A DNA stretch of 64,000 bases, taken from the NCBI RefSeq assembly GCF_017104565.1, contig NZ_JAAGPD010000002.1, forward strand, positions 1-64,000. The letters are read 5' to 3'. Position numbers and translations under genes: made by a program. Below are positions 8,486 to 17,581 of this stretch, one piece after another; position 1 is the stretch's first letter, and each line of letters opens with the position of its first letter. Under the pieces are notes generated by a model. The model was not told where the DNA came from, ran no database searches, and saw nothing but the letters and a program-made list of their open reading frames with translations. Source of the stretch: Paraburkholderia sp. Tr-20389 (GTDB lineage: Bacteria; Pseudomonadota; Gammaproteobacteria; Burkholderiales; Burkholderiaceae).

Positions 8486-9499
8486 ATGAAACGTTCTCTA
8501 CTCGCGTCCATCGCGCTGGCCGCGTTTGCCACGCATGCGCACGCGCAATCGTCCGTCACGCTCTATGGCGCGCTCGATACCAGCATCGAAATCACGAACC
8601 CCGGCGCAGGCTACGTCGCGCGCATGGATTCGGGTGCCTATCGCGGCTCGCGTGTGGGCGTGCGCGGTGCGGAAGATATCGGCAACGGCGTGAAGATCCT
8701 GTTCGATCTGGAGAATGGATTCAGCTCGGGCAACGGCTCACTGGCCGTCGCCAATACGATCTTCAATCGCCAGGCATGGGTCGGCGCCGGCACGCCGTAT
8801 GGCACCGTGCGCATCGGCCGTCAGTATTCGCCCATCTACATTCCGTTCAAAGGACAACTCGACGCGTTCGGCGCGGGCACGATCGCGTCCGGGCTCAACA
8901 ATCTGTCGAAGATCACGCCGTACGCGAGCAACGCGATCACATATCTGTCGCCCGAATTCCACGGCTTCTCGACGACTGTGATGGCGATGCTGCGCGATCC
9001 CGCCGACGGCGACGGCAACGGCCTCGCGGGTCATATCGAAACCTTCGCGTGGCACGACGGCCCGTTGCGCGTGTCGTACGCACACCAGCAGACGCATGGC
9101 GACGGCGCATTGCGTGCCAATCTCGGCGGCGTGTCGTATGTGTACGGACCGCTCACGGGCTTCGTGTCGTTCTTCAACGGCGATGGCGGCACGCCGCGCT
9201 ATCACAACGACGGCGTGTCAGTCTCGGCACGCTATGCGGTCAATGCACGCTTTCGCGCGTCGATCGGCTACGCGTATCTGCGGGACCGCTCGGGCGGCGG
9301 CGACAATGCGGACCAGTTCAGCGCCGCCTGCGAATACGATCTATCGAAGCGCGTGTTGCTCTATGCGAGCGCAGGCTGGTTGAGAAATCGCGGAGAGGCC
9401 GAGTTCACGCTCAAGGGCGTGAACGTCACGGGCCTCGCACCGTCATGGCCGGGCGCGTCGGTGCGAGGCGTGCAGTTCGGGATGATCGACCGCTTCTAG
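8486..9499 (+). CDS. Gram-negative trimeric porin (OmpC-like)
   Basis: 337 residues with a signal peptide (MKRSLLASIALAAFATHAHA) followed by QSSVTLYGALDTSIE, the standard mature start of Burkholderiales general porins. SRVGVRGAEDIGNGVKILFDLENGF and FNRQAWVGAGTPYGTVRIGRQ are porin strands and loops, and the protein ends in phenylalanine (GMIDRF), the signal for outer-membrane insertion. It is somewhat short for the family (usually 350-390), which suggests shortened loops. It probably admits small hydrophilic solutes, perhaps the substrate of the preceding dehydrogenase. Confidence 0.92.
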   Translation: MKRSLLASIALAAFATHAHAQSSVTLYGALDTSIEITNPGAGYVARMDSGAYRGSRVGVRGAEDIGNGVKILFDLENGFSSGNGSLAVANTIFNRQAWVGAGTPYGTVRIGRQYSPIYIPFKGQLDAFGAGTIASGLNNLSKITPYASNAITYLSPEFHGFSTTVMAMLRDPADGDGNGLAGHIETFAWHDGPLRVSYAHQQTHGDGALRANLGGVSYVYGPLTGFVSFFNGDGGTPRYHNDGVSVSARYAVNARFRASIGYAYLRDRSGGGDNADQFSAACEYDLSKRVLLYASAGWLRNRGEAEFTLKGVNVTGLAPSWPGASVRGVQFGMIDRF

Positions 9500-9506
9500 C
9501 CGCCGA

Positions 9507-10337
9507 TCACGCCACCTCGTCCCATTGCGGCGCGAACGCGGGGCTCACGAGGCGCTCGTTTTTCGGCAGCGCCGCGATGGTCGCGCGATCTTCATCGTCG
9601 AGCCGCACATCGAGCGACGCCAGGTTCGACAGTTGATTCGCCTTGCCAGCCGCCTTCGGCACGGCGGCAACGCCTGGCTGTTCGAGCAGCCAGGCAAGCG
9701 CGATCTGCGTCGGCAGCACGCCGTGCTTGCGGGCAATCGCGACGATCCCGGGAATCTCCGACACGCGGTTGCGCGCCAACGGGCTATAGGCCGTCAGCGC
9801 CATCTCATGCTGCCGCACGAAATCGAGCAGCTTCTGCTGACCGAGCGTCACGTGATACTCGACCTGAATGGCCGCAAGCGGCGCACCGATCGTTTCGACG
9901 GCCTCGCGCAGCAGCGGCAACGGAAAGTTCGCCACGCCGATGGCACGCGCGAGTCCGCGCTCTTTCAGATCGACGAGCACATCGAGCGTTTGACGCAGGT
10001 TCATGTCCGGTGTCGGCCAGTGGACCAGGAACAGATCCACGTAATCGCTGCGCAGATCGCGCAGCGACCGCTCGAACGACGCACGCAGCGCCTGCGGTTC
10101 GAGTTGGTCCCACCAGACCTTGGTCGTCACGTGGATCTGTTCGCGCGGCACGGACGTCGCGGCGAGTGCGGCGCCGACGGCATCTTCGTTCTGATAGCCG
10201 GTGGCCGTGTCGATATGACGATAGCCGACTTCGAGCGCCTGCAAGACGGCGCGCGTGCAGTCCTCGCCGAGCATCGGCCAGGTGCCGAGGCCGAGCTTCG
10301 GCATGTCGAGGCCATGTCGATTGACGATGTGTTCCAA
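9507..10337 (-). CDS. Aldo/keto reductase
   Basis: 276 residues. The AKR tetrad is visible: D43 and Y48 in YRHIDTATGYQNE, K73 in TTKVWW, H106 in DLFLVHWP. The C-terminus (VPKAAGKANQLSNL) holds the NADPH-binding loop. I prefer a TTG start (reading MEHIVNRHGLDMPKLGLGTW) because GGGAG lies nine bases upstream; an ATG 18 bases earlier has no ribosome binding site. The substrate is unknown; the sequence is of the DkgA/DkgB-like 2,5-diketogluconate reductase group, and the nearby PQQ dehydrogenase family makes oxidised sugars in the periplasm. Convergent with the porin gene. Confidence 0.88.
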   Translation of the reverse strand: MEHIVNRHGLDMPKLGLGTWPMLGEDCTRAVLQALEVGYRHIDTATGYQNEDAVGAALAATSVPREQIHVTTKVWWDQLEPQALRASFERSLRDLRSDYVDLFLVHWPTPDMNLRQTLDVLVDLKERGLARAIGVANFPLPLLREAVETIGAPLAAIQVEYHVTLGQQKLLDFVRQHEMALTAYSPLARNRVSEIPGIVAIARKHGVLPTQIALAWLLEQPGVAAVPKAAGKANQLSNLASLDVRLDDEDRATIAALPKNERLVSPAFAPQWDEVA

Positions 10338-10394
10338 GCGTGAGTTCTCCCTCATGGATTTGAATTTATGGTTCTGCCTGCACCACAGCGCACA

Positions 10395-11228
10395 TCACTG
10401 CTCAGCGAAACCGAACAGCTGTCGCGGCGTTTCCCACTGAATCTGACGCCTGACTGCCGCGTCCGGCACGATCTGTTCGAACAGTGTCAGCAAGGGTCCA
10501 TAGTCGAGCCGCTCGGGCGCGCGCAAGAACGGCCAGTCGGAACCCCACACGCAGCGTTGCGGACCGAATGCGCGAAGCAGCGCATGCGCAAAGGGCCATG
10601 CGTCCTCATACGGATGCGCGTGCCGCGAATACTTTTGCCAGCCCGACAGCTTGACGCTCGCGCGGCCGCTGTCCGCGAGCCGCAGCAGCGCCTGGAAGCC
10701 GGGCTGCAGGATGCCCGCATCGATATCGGGCCGGCCGCCGTGATCGATCACGAGTCGCGCTTCCTGCCGCGCGAGCCACGGTTCCAGCGCGACCATCTGA
10801 TCGCCGCAGACCTGAATCTGCGCGATCATCCCGAGATCCGCCAGCGACGCAAAGAGCGGGCCCGCGTCGAGCACGAGATCGACGCCCTCCATCGCCGGAT
10901 TGAAGGCCACGCCTGCCACACCCGCGCGATGCAGCGCTTCGAGTTCGCCCCGGCCGATCGCGTTATCGACGACGGCAATGCCGCGAAAGCGGCCTTCGTA
11001 GCGCTCCAGCGCATCGAGCAGGCAACGGTTGTCGGTCCGGTAGCCGCTCGTCGGCCCGACGAGCAATGCATGTCGCACGCCGTATGCGTCCATCACGCGA
11101 ACGAACTGCGCGGCGGTGCCGATCTCCTGAAGCGCGGGCCGGTACATCGTGTCCGCGCGGTAGGGAAAGCGGACAGGATCGAAGATATGGCAGTGGCAGT
11201 CGATCTTGTCTTCGTCGAATACGCTCAT
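10395..11228 (-). CDS. Amidohydrolase-family (TIM-barrel) hydrolase
   Basis: 277 residues. The metal-binding start DCHCHIFDP, the later RLVIDHGGRPD and the final CVWGSDWPF are the hallmarks of the amidohydrolase_2 group that includes LigI-like lactonases and 2-pyrone-4,6-dicarboxylate hydrolases. A hydrolytic or decarboxylating step on a small organic acid or lactone is likely. The start (MSVFDEDKIDCHCHIFDP) leaves 134 bases to the divergent LysR gene, a typical LysR-regulated arrangement. The AKR gene lies 39 bases downstream on the same strand and may be co-transcribed. Confidence 0.85.
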   Translation of the reverse strand: MSVFDEDKIDCHCHIFDPVRFPYRADTMYRPALQEIGTAAQFVRVMDAYGVRHALLVGPTSGYRTDNRCLLDALERYEGRFRGIAVVDNAIGRGELEALHRAGVAGVAFNPAMEGVDLVLDAGPLFASLADLGMIAQIQVCGDQMVALEPWLARQEARLVIDHGGRPDIDAGILQPGFQALLRLADSGRASVKLSGWQKYSRHAHPYEDAWPFAHALLRAFGPQRCVWGSDWPFLRAPERLDYGPLLTLFEQIVPDAAVRRQIQWETPRQLFGFAEQ

Positions 11229-11362
11229 CAGATGTTTCCGTGTCCGGATCGCCGCGGCTTGCGGCACGAAGAGTCTAATGGCTCGACGTTTCGCTGTCGT
11301 ATGCTCCGTTTGCGCTACCCTATAACTTTTTGTTAATACCCGGCAAGGGTCACGGAAGAGCG

Positions 11363-12280
11363 ATGCGTTTCAAGCTGCGGCAGATGGAAGTGTTTCGTGC
11401 GGTGATGCTGACGGGCTCGATCAACGCGGCGGCCAAGATGCTGTATGTGTCGCAGCCGGCCGTCAGCAAGCTGGTGGCGCACACCGAGACGACGCTTGGC
11501 CTGCGACTCTTCGAACGCGCCAAGGGCCGCCTGATCCCGACGGCGGAAGCGCAGGCGCTGTTTCGCGAAGTCGAGCAGGTCTATCAGTCGGCGTTGCGCG
11601 TCGACGAGTTCGCGCGGGCTCTCGCGCTTGGACCAGCGAGTCTGTTGCGCGTCGCGTGCAGCCCGTCGCTTGCACCCGCCGTCGTCGCGCCTGCCATCGT
11701 CGAACTGAAACGTCAGTTGCCGGGACTCAGCGTCGACTGGCATACGGCGCTCATGGCCGACATGCCGCTCGAAGTGCTGAGCAAGACCGTCGACGTCGCC
11801 GTGACGTCGCTGCCGATCGAGCACGAGCATCTCGAAGCCGTGCCCTTCATGCGCGGCCACATGGTGTGCGCGTTGCCGCCCGATCATCCGCTGGCCCGCC
11901 GCGAACGCATCGCGCTAGCGGACCTGAAGCACGAGCCGATGATCCTGTTCCGGCGCGACATTCCGTTTGGCACGATGATCGTTCGCGCGTGCCAGCAGGC
12001 CGATGTCGAACTGACCTCCGTGGTGGACGTGACGCGCGCCGATCAGGCGCTCGCGCTCGTGCGCGGCGGCCTCGGGCTTGCGATCGTCGACGAGTTCGCG
12101 ACACGCAACGTCGATTGCATCGTGCGGCCGCTCGTCGAGAACCTCGAAATGGTATCGACCTTCGTCTATTCGAAGTTCTCGCCGCCTTCGCGCAGCGCGA
12201 TGGCGTTGATGGAAGCCGTGTGCCGGCGCGCGGAGGAACTGGGCAGACGGATCGGCAGCATGCCGGACCAACCGGTCTGA
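11363..12280 (+). CDS. LysR-family transcriptional regulator
   Basis: 305 residues. Residues 1-60 are the helix-turn-helix (MRFKLRQMEVFRAVMLTGSINAAAKMLYVSQPAVSKLVAHTE); the remainder is the effector domain, with DHPLARRERIALADL and LVRGGLGLAIVDEF. The start is set by GGAAGAG three bases before the ATG. The protein resembles regulators of the NocR/OccR-like branch. It is divergent from the amidohydrolase, its probable target along with the downstream AKR gene. Confidence 0.9.
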   Translation: MRFKLRQMEVFRAVMLTGSINAAAKMLYVSQPAVSKLVAHTETTLGLRLFERAKGRLIPTAEAQALFREVEQVYQSALRVDEFARALALGPASLLRVACSPSLAPAVVAPAIVELKRQLPGLSVDWHTALMADMPLEVLSKTVDVAVTSLPIEHEHLEAVPFMRGHMVCALPPDHPLARRERIALADLKHEPMILFRRDIPFGTMIVRACQQADVELTSVVDVTRADQALALVRGGLGLAIVDEFATRNVDCIVRPLVENLEMVSTFVYSKFSPPSRSAMALMEAVCRRAEELGRRIGSMPDQPV

Positions 12281-12293
12281 CGGTTCGACGGCA

Positions 12294-13049
12294 TCACGTC
12301 TTGCTTTGCGAGCGACGCAGCCACTCGTCGAGCCCGATGCGCCCGATCAACGCTTCGCCCAGCGGCACGAGCGAATGCTCGTCGACGAGACCGCCAAAAT
12401 AGCGAGCTTCGGGATCCCGCACGACTCTACGCGTATCGCCGACCGCCTTCAGATAGCGGGCGATGATTTCATCGAACGGCGCGCGTTCGGGACCGGCAAT
12501 ATCGACGGTGCCGTTGCGCGGCGCAGCGAGTGCGGCGTCGGCGACGAAGCCGGCAACGTCATCGGCCGCGATCGGCTGGAAGAGGCCCGGCGAGAGCCTC
12601 ACGGTATCGCCGTCCACGCTCGAATCGGCGATTCCGCCGAGGAATTCGTAGAACTGCGTCGAGCGGACGATCGTGTACGGAATGCCCGACGCCGCGACGA
12701 GTTTTTCCTGTGCGACCTTGGCGCGGAAGTAGCCGTTCTCCGGTGTGCGGTCGGTCCCGACGATGGATAGCGCGACATGATGCCGAACGCCCGCATTGGC
12801 CTCCGCCGAACGCAGGTTGCGCCCGGAGGCTTCGAAGAATTCCAGCACGGCCTTGTCTTCGAAGGACGGCGAATTGGACAGGTCGATCACCACCTCCGTG
12901 CCCGCCAGAGCTTCGTTGAGCCCTTCGCCCGTGATGGTGTTGACGCCGCTTCTGGGCGAGGCGGAAGCCACGTCGTGCCCCGCCTGACGCAAAATGGCGG
13001 CCGTCTTCGAGCCGATCAGACCCGTGCCGCCGATGATGACGATCTTCAT
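12294..13049 (-). CDS. NAD(P)-binding oxidoreductase, atypical SDR (NmrA-like)
   Basis: 251 residues. A Rossmann start (MKIVIIGGTGLIGSKTA, GxxGxxG at 7-13) is followed by VVIDLSNSPSFEDKA and GYFRAKVAQEKLVAASGIPYTIVRST, as in atypical short-chain dehydrogenases such as NmrA-like and NAD(P)H-quinone reductase-like proteins. The canonical Tyr-x3-Lys is replaced by a Y-F-R-A-K arrangement, so catalysis is uncertain. AAGGAG upstream supports this start over an extension of 42 codons. Convergent with the LysR gene. Confidence 0.85.
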   Translation of the reverse strand: MKIVIIGGTGLIGSKTAAILRQAGHDVASASPRSGVNTITGEGLNEALAGTEVVIDLSNSPSFEDKAVLEFFEASGRNLRSAEANAGVRHHVALSIVGTDRTPENGYFRAKVAQEKLVAASGIPYTIVRSTQFYEFLGGIADSSVDGDTVRLSPGLFQPIAADDVAGFVADAALAAPRNGTVDIAGPERAPFDEIIARYLKAVGDTRRVVRDPEARYFGGLVDEHSLVPLGEALIGRIGLDEWLRRSQSKT

Positions 13050-13317
13050 AACCCAGTCTCCTTCAAGCATGTACTGAAAACTCGTGGGCGCTTCGAGGCG
13101 AAAGCGCATTAAGGAAAACACACGATAAAAACATAGACGGTATTCAGCAAAATGAAATGTCGCTCTGGAAGGCAATCATCTTCTTGTCGCATTTGCCCTC
13201 TACGCACGGCGGTTCAATTGATGTTCCCGATGCAACACCGTGCTCCCCGTCGCGAGTCTTCTGCACCCTCATGCTTCACCCTACGATTCAGCCTGCGTAG
13301 ACGCAAAGAGGCTGAAG

Positions 13318-13668
13318 ATGAACAGAATCGATCCGTGGAGTCAGATTGTCGGCAGGTTGCATGACCGTCCGCGATTCGTCGTACAGCCGAACCCGACGGC
13401 CGCGATGGCCAATGCCTCGTCGATCCGGCGCATTGAATGGCAAACCACTTGCACGATTCTGGTTACATGGAGCGATTCGACGCTCGGCCGTTTCGAGGAT
13501 CAGACATGGCGCGCCGGCTTTGCCCGTACGTCCGGGATCTGCGGACTCACAGGCGTGGCCGTTCGGCGCGGCGACCCCGTGTTCCGGCCGCTGCAAAAAG
13601 GTGGCGTCATGCCGAGAAACGCACTCGACATGATTCTCGCCAATACGTTAAGGGCGCTGCAGATATGA
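13318..13668 (+). CDS. DUF3331-containing protein
   Basis: 116 residues. The first part reads MNRIDPWSQIVGRL and the conserved core is GRFEDQTWRAGFARTSGICGLTGVAVRRGDPVFRP, with two cysteines or cysteine-like positions in a short zinc-ribbon-like turn. DUF3331 is a small family of unknown function found, as far as I recall, mostly in Burkholderia and relatives. The gene is alone, and its last 62 bases overlap a possible small gene on the other strand. Confidence 0.8.
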   Translation: MNRIDPWSQIVGRLHDRPRFVVQPNPTAAMANASSIRRIEWQTTCTILVTWSDSTLGRFEDQTWRAGFARTSGICGLTGVAVRRGDPVFRPLQKGGVMPRNALDMILANTLRALQI

Positions 13669-13795
13669 TGTGAAGCGAGCCGCGATTCAGGCCATCGACC
13701 TTGATCGCGAACGGCTCGGCAACGGCGATGGACGGCATGATAGACAGCAACAGCGACGAGCAGAGCGCCGCTCGTAAAAGGACGTTGAATCTCAT
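13607..13795 (-). CDS. Possible small exported protein
   Basis: 62 residues. The first 26 look like a signal peptide (MRFNVLLRAALCSSLLLSIMPS with cleavage after AVA) and about 36 mature residues follow. A GGAAC sequence lies eight bases before the ATG. It overlaps the DUF3331 gene antisense and I recognise no family, so it could be spurious. Confidence 0.3.
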   Translation of the reverse strand: MRFNVLLRAALCSSLLLSIMPSIAVAEPFAIKVDGLNRGSLHIISAAPLTYWRESCRVRFSA

Positions 13796-13883
13796 GATGC
13801 GTTCCGAGAGAAAATGAATGAGCAGCAGCGCGTGATGGCCCCTTGAGACGATCACGCGCCACCACTGCATGCAACGCAACGTC

Positions 13884-15089
13884 CTAGCCGAACGATGCTT
13901 CCGGATTGCCCGCTGCCAATGCCTCTGCGCGAGTCGGTGCGGGCGGATAGATCCACTTCGTGTTGATCATCTGCTTACGCGCCTTCCCTTCGGCATGCGT
14001 CAGCTTCATCTGCCGATCCCAGCCTTCCGAATAGACGGCGCCCCACTCGCCGAGATCGACACACGTTGCGTAGAACGGCTGACGATACGGCAAGGTCGGA
14101 AGGCCGATCAGGTCCGCAGCCACGTTGTGCCCGCCGAATTGGCCCATGATCATCGCGTGCTGGCACGACATCAGCGCGTAGTGTCCGTCGTCGTCGGTCA
14201 GTGCGCGTGCGACGTCGCCCGCAATGAACACGTGAGGCGCTTCCGGCACGCGCAGATCCGCCGCCACTTCGGCGCGGCCGAGCGGATCGATATGCGACGA
14301 CACCTGTGCAGCCAACGGGCTCGCGCGCATGCCGCCCGCCCAGATCACCGTGCCTGCTTCGATGCGCTGGCCCGACGCAGTGCGCACGCCTTCCGCATCG
14401 ACGGACACCACGCCGGAGCCGAGCACGGTCTCGACGCCCAGCGACTCGAACGCCTCGGCGATGAATGGACGCGGATTCGGTCCGAGATCGGGACCAATCT
14501 CGGCTTGCGAGCCGATCACGACGACGCGCACATTCGCGTCGTCGCCGAACTTCTCACGCAGGCGCTTCGGCAATTCCGTTGCGACTTCGATGCCCGTAAA
14601 GCCGCAGCCGACCACGGCGACCGTATTGCGTGCCGTCGACGCCGGCAGCTTCGCCAACGCGTCGAGATGCGCGTCGAGTTCCACTGCGTCCTCGATGCGA
14701 TCTACAGAGAATGCATGCTCAAGACCCGGAATCGGCGGGCGGCTCAGCTTGCTGCCGCTCGTCAGCAACAGACGGTCATATGCGAGCGAGTGCGTCTGCC
14801 CATTGGCGGCCACGACGCTGACCGTCTTGTCCTGAACGGAAATTGCGTCGACGCTGCCCTCGACATACTTCACACCAATCGCGTCGAACAGCGGCAGCAG
14901 CGGTGCAGCCATGTTCTGCGGCTCGGCTTCATACATCCGCGGACGAATCTGCAATTCTGGCTTCGGCGAGATCAGCGTGATTTCGACGTCGCTGCTCCGC
15001 ACGCCGGCGCCGTCGAGTACGCGAGCCGCGCCTAGCGCGCCCCACACGCCGGCAAAGCCGGCACCCACAATCAAGATCTTCTGCGACAT
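13884..15089 (-). CDS. FAD-dependent oxidoreductase, type II NADH dehydrogenase-like
   Basis: 401 residues with two dinucleotide-binding folds: GAGFAG at 9-14 for FAD and VVGCGFTGIEVATELP for NAD(P)H, then VIWAGGMRASPLA and HVFIAGDVARAL, the usual FAD-contact motif near the C-terminus. This is the pyridine nucleotide-disulfide oxidoreductase fold without redox cysteines, as in Ndh-2 and related quinone reductases. The C-terminal membrane helix of true Ndh-2 is not evident, so the electron acceptor is open. The start was chosen at MSQKILIVGAGFAG; upstream in-frame sequence looks non-coding. It is a single gene. Confidence 0.85.
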   Translation of the reverse strand: MSQKILIVGAGFAGVWGALGAARVLDGAGVRSSDVEITLISPKPELQIRPRMYEAEPQNMAAPLLPLFDAIGVKYVEGSVDAISVQDKTVSVVAANGQTHSLAYDRLLLTSGSKLSRPPIPGLEHAFSVDRIEDAVELDAHLDALAKLPASTARNTVAVVGCGFTGIEVATELPKRLREKFGDDANVRVVVIGSQAEIGPDLGPNPRPFIAEAFESLGVETVLGSGVVSVDAEGVRTASGQRIEAGTVIWAGGMRASPLAAQVSSHIDPLGRAEVAADLRVPEAPHVFIAGDVARALTDDDGHYALMSCQHAMIMGQFGGHNVAADLIGLPTLPYRQPFYATCVDLGEWGAVYSEGWDRQMKLTHAEGKARKQMINTKWIYPPAPTRAEALAAGNPEASFG

Positions 15090-15251
15090 GATATTTGCCT
15101 TCAATTCGAGAGTTGCGAAGTCGACGACGGGCGCCCGGCTCGTAGCGAGCCGCATCCGTTCGACGCTGGAAACATCGCTTGTACGGCTATCGACGCAACG
15201 GATTGTAGGTAGCGGCACTGCACGCCAGAAGCACTGCGCATGCGTTCACCG

Positions 15252-15270
15252 TGTTGTCCGCAGGACAACA
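15252..15270. promoter_or_regulatory. Perfect inverted repeat upstream of the NADH dehydrogenase-like gene
   Basis: TGTTGTCC-GCA-GGACAACA, eight-base arms with a three-base centre. It lies between the start of the oxidoreductase gene and the end of the LysR gene, about 160 bases upstream of the former. It may be an operator or an RNA hairpin. Confidence 0.4.
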
Positions 15271-15342
15271 ATCGGCAATGGATGAAGAGGAGATAGTGGA
15301 AGTGCGCCGAACCCGAAGCGGCGTTCGAGCCGGCGTTGCAGC

Positions 15343-16245
15343 CTAGCGCGCGAATTCGGTGGTCTTCGCGGCCTCGGCCAGATAGTCGACGAACGAAGCA
15401 ATACGCGCCGATATCGCCGTGTTGCGATAGTAGACCGCATTGATGGGTTGCCGCACGTCCTGCGTCTGACGCGCGAAGAGCTGCACGAGCCTGCCTTCGC
15501 GACGGTCGCGGCCTGTCATGAAGTCCGACAGGCAAACGATACCCGTGCTCTCAAGCGCGAGCTGCCGCAGCGTTTCGCCGCTCGACGACGCGACGGACGG
15601 ATTGATCCGATACGGCTCGTTGTCCGCACCCACCAGCGGCCATATATTGAGCGACTCGGGCTGCGTGAATCCGAGCAGCGAGTGTCGCTCGAGATCCTCT
15701 ACACGTTTCGGATGACTGTGCGCCTTCAGATATTCCGGCGTCGCCAGCACGCGGATACGGCTGCTGCCCACCGGACGGCTGTGCAGCGTCGAATCCTTGA
15801 GTCTGCCGATGCGGATGGCGACGTCGGTACGCCGTTCGAGCAGATCGATGATGCCTTCGTTGCTGTTCAACTCCAGTTCGACCTGCGGATAACGCTCGCG
15901 ATAACCCGCTACGAGCGGCACGATCACGTGAAGCATGAACGGCGTGGCGGCATCGACGCGCAAACGCCCCGAAGGCCGCTCGCGCCGCGCCGCGAGTTGT
16001 TCTTCGGCGTTCTCCACGGCGTCGATGATCTCGCGCGCATTCTGCAGAAATGCCTTGCCTTCTTCCGTCAGTTCCAGCCGTCGCGTGGTCCGGCGTAACA
16101 GCGTGGTCTGCAGCTTCTCCTCCAGCCGGCCCAGCGTGCGGCTCGCACCCGACACGGTCTGCTCCAGCTGTTCGGCTGCGGCCGTGATCGAGCCCGTATC
16201 GACCACCGTCGCAAAGGTCTGCAATTCGTCGAGGGTAACTTTCAT
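15343..16245 (-). CDS. LysR-family transcriptional regulator
   Basis: 300 residues: helix-turn-helix at the N-terminus (MKVTLDELQTFATVVDTGSITAAAEQLEQTVSGASRTLGRLEE) and a CrgA-like effector domain (GRLRVDAATPFMLHVIVPLV, RTDVAIRIGRLKDSTLHSRPVG). Such regulators often repress or activate a divergent efflux or reductase operon. It is divergent from the MFS-dkgB-AKR-SRPBCC operon with 102 bases between the starts, so this operon is its probable target. Confidence 0.9.
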   Translation of the reverse strand: MKVTLDELQTFATVVDTGSITAAAEQLEQTVSGASRTLGRLEEKLQTTLLRRTTRRLELTEEGKAFLQNAREIIDAVENAEEQLAARRERPSGRLRVDAATPFMLHVIVPLVAGYRERYPQVELELNSNEGIIDLLERRTDVAIRIGRLKDSTLHSRPVGSSRIRVLATPEYLKAHSHPKRVEDLERHSLLGFTQPESLNIWPLVGADNEPYRINPSVASSSGETLRQLALESTGIVCLSDFMTGRDRREGRLVQLFARQTQDVRQPINAVYYRNTAISARIASFVDYLAEAAKTTEFAR

Positions 16246-16347
16246 ACTTGATCTGAAATCAAAAGTGTTTCCTTTATAGACCAGTTTTTCTGCAAAAGTA
16301 AAGCCGGCACACTGCGTCCATCCGTTCAAGCTTCCTGATAGACGACC

Positions 16348-17550
16348 ATGCCACTTGCCCTATTTGCGCTCACGCTCAGCGCCTTTGCAATCGGTACGAC
16401 CGAATTCGTGATCGTCGGACTCATCCCGACGATCGCCGCCGACCTCGGCGTCAATCTTCCTTCTGCGGGACTGCTCGTCAGTCTGTACGCGTTGAGCGTC
16501 GCCGTCGGCGCGCCGCTCCTGACTGCCCTCACGGGACGCGTGCCGCGCAAGACCTTGCTGATTGCGCTGATGGCGCTTTTCACGATCGGCAATCTGGTTG
16601 CGTGGCGCGCGCCTTCGTACGAATCGCTCGTGATTGCCCGCATTCTGACGGGGCTCGCACACGGCGTGTTCTTCTCGGTCGGTTCGATCATCGCGACGAC
16701 GCTCGTGCCGAAAGACAAGTCCGCGAGCGCCATTGCGACGATGTTCAGCGGCATGACCGTCGCGTTCGTCGCCGGCATTCCGCTGGGCACGTTCATCGGT
16801 CAGCACTTCGGATGGCGCGCGACGTTCCTCGTAGTGGCGCTGTTCGGCGTGATCGCGATGCTCGGCGCGCTGCTCTTCATGCCGAACAACCTGCCGCACA
16901 AACGCCCTGCGCCGCTGCTTCAGCAGGCTCGCGTGATTGCGCATCCTCGCCTGCTGCTGGTGTACGCGATGACGGCCGTCGGTTATGGCGGCTCGCTGAT
17001 CGCCTTCACGTTCATGGCGCCGATTCTCGAACAGATCGCGGGATTCACGCCGTCGCAGGTCAGCCTGGTGCTCGTTGCGTATGGCGTGTCCGTTGCTGTC
17101 GGCAACGTGTATGGCGGCAAGCTCGCCGATGCGCTCGGCCCCATCAAGGCGCTTAAACGCATCTTCCTGCTGCTCGCGGCCGTGCTGCTCGTGTTCACGT
17201 TCACGTCGCACAACGCATGGCTCGCGGTCCTGACGATGCTCGCGTGGGGCGCTGTCGCGTTCGGCAACGTGCCCGGCCTTCAGGTCTATGTGGTCAAGCA
17301 GGCGCAGCAGGTCGCGCCGCAGGCAACGGATGTCGCATCGGGCTTCAACATCGCTGCGTTCAACCTTGGCGTTGCGGGCGGCTCATCGCTCGGCGGCGTG
17401 ATCGTCGCGCATCTCGGACTGCACCACACGCCATGGATCGCCGCCGTCGTCACGCTGCTCGCTTTCGCGCTGACAGCCTTGAGCGGCCGCCTCGATCGCC
17501 GTGCGGGCATACCCGAGCGCACGGCCGAAGCCATCGCAGTGACGCACTAA
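16348..17550 (+). CDS. MFS transporter, DHA1 (AraJ/sugar-efflux type)
   Basis: 400 residues with 12 hydrophobic segments. [23 protein letters not shown] is the classical N-terminus of AraJ/YdhP-type drug or sugar efflux carriers, [15 protein letters not shown] is the MFS loop 2-3 motif, and [13 protein letters not shown] is its repeat in the second half. It is the first gene of a four-gene operon ending with an SRPBCC protein and is divergent from a LysR regulator. It probably exports a small organic compound. Confidence 0.9.
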   Translation: MPLALFALTLSAFAIGTTEFVIVGLIPTIAADLGVNLPSAGLLVSLYALSVAVGAPLLTALTGRVPRKTLLIALMALFTIGNLVAWRAPSYESLVIARILTGLAHGVFFSVGSIIATTLVPKDKSASAIATMFSGMTVAFVAGIPLGTFIGQHFGWRATFLVVALFGVIAMLGALLFMPNNLPHKRPAPLLQQARVIAHPRLLLVYAMTAVGYGGSLIAFTFMAPILEQIAGFTPSQVSLVLVAYGVSVAVGNVYGGKLADALGPIKALKRIFLLLAAVLLVFTFTSHNAWLAVLTMLAWGAVAFGNVPGLQVYVVKQAQQVAPQATDVASGFNIAAFNLGVAGGSSLGGVIVAHLGLHHTPWIAAVVTLLAFALTALSGRLDRRAGIPERTAEAIAVTH

Positions 17551-17581
17551 CTCGCATTCGAACGCATTCAAACTGGAGAAC

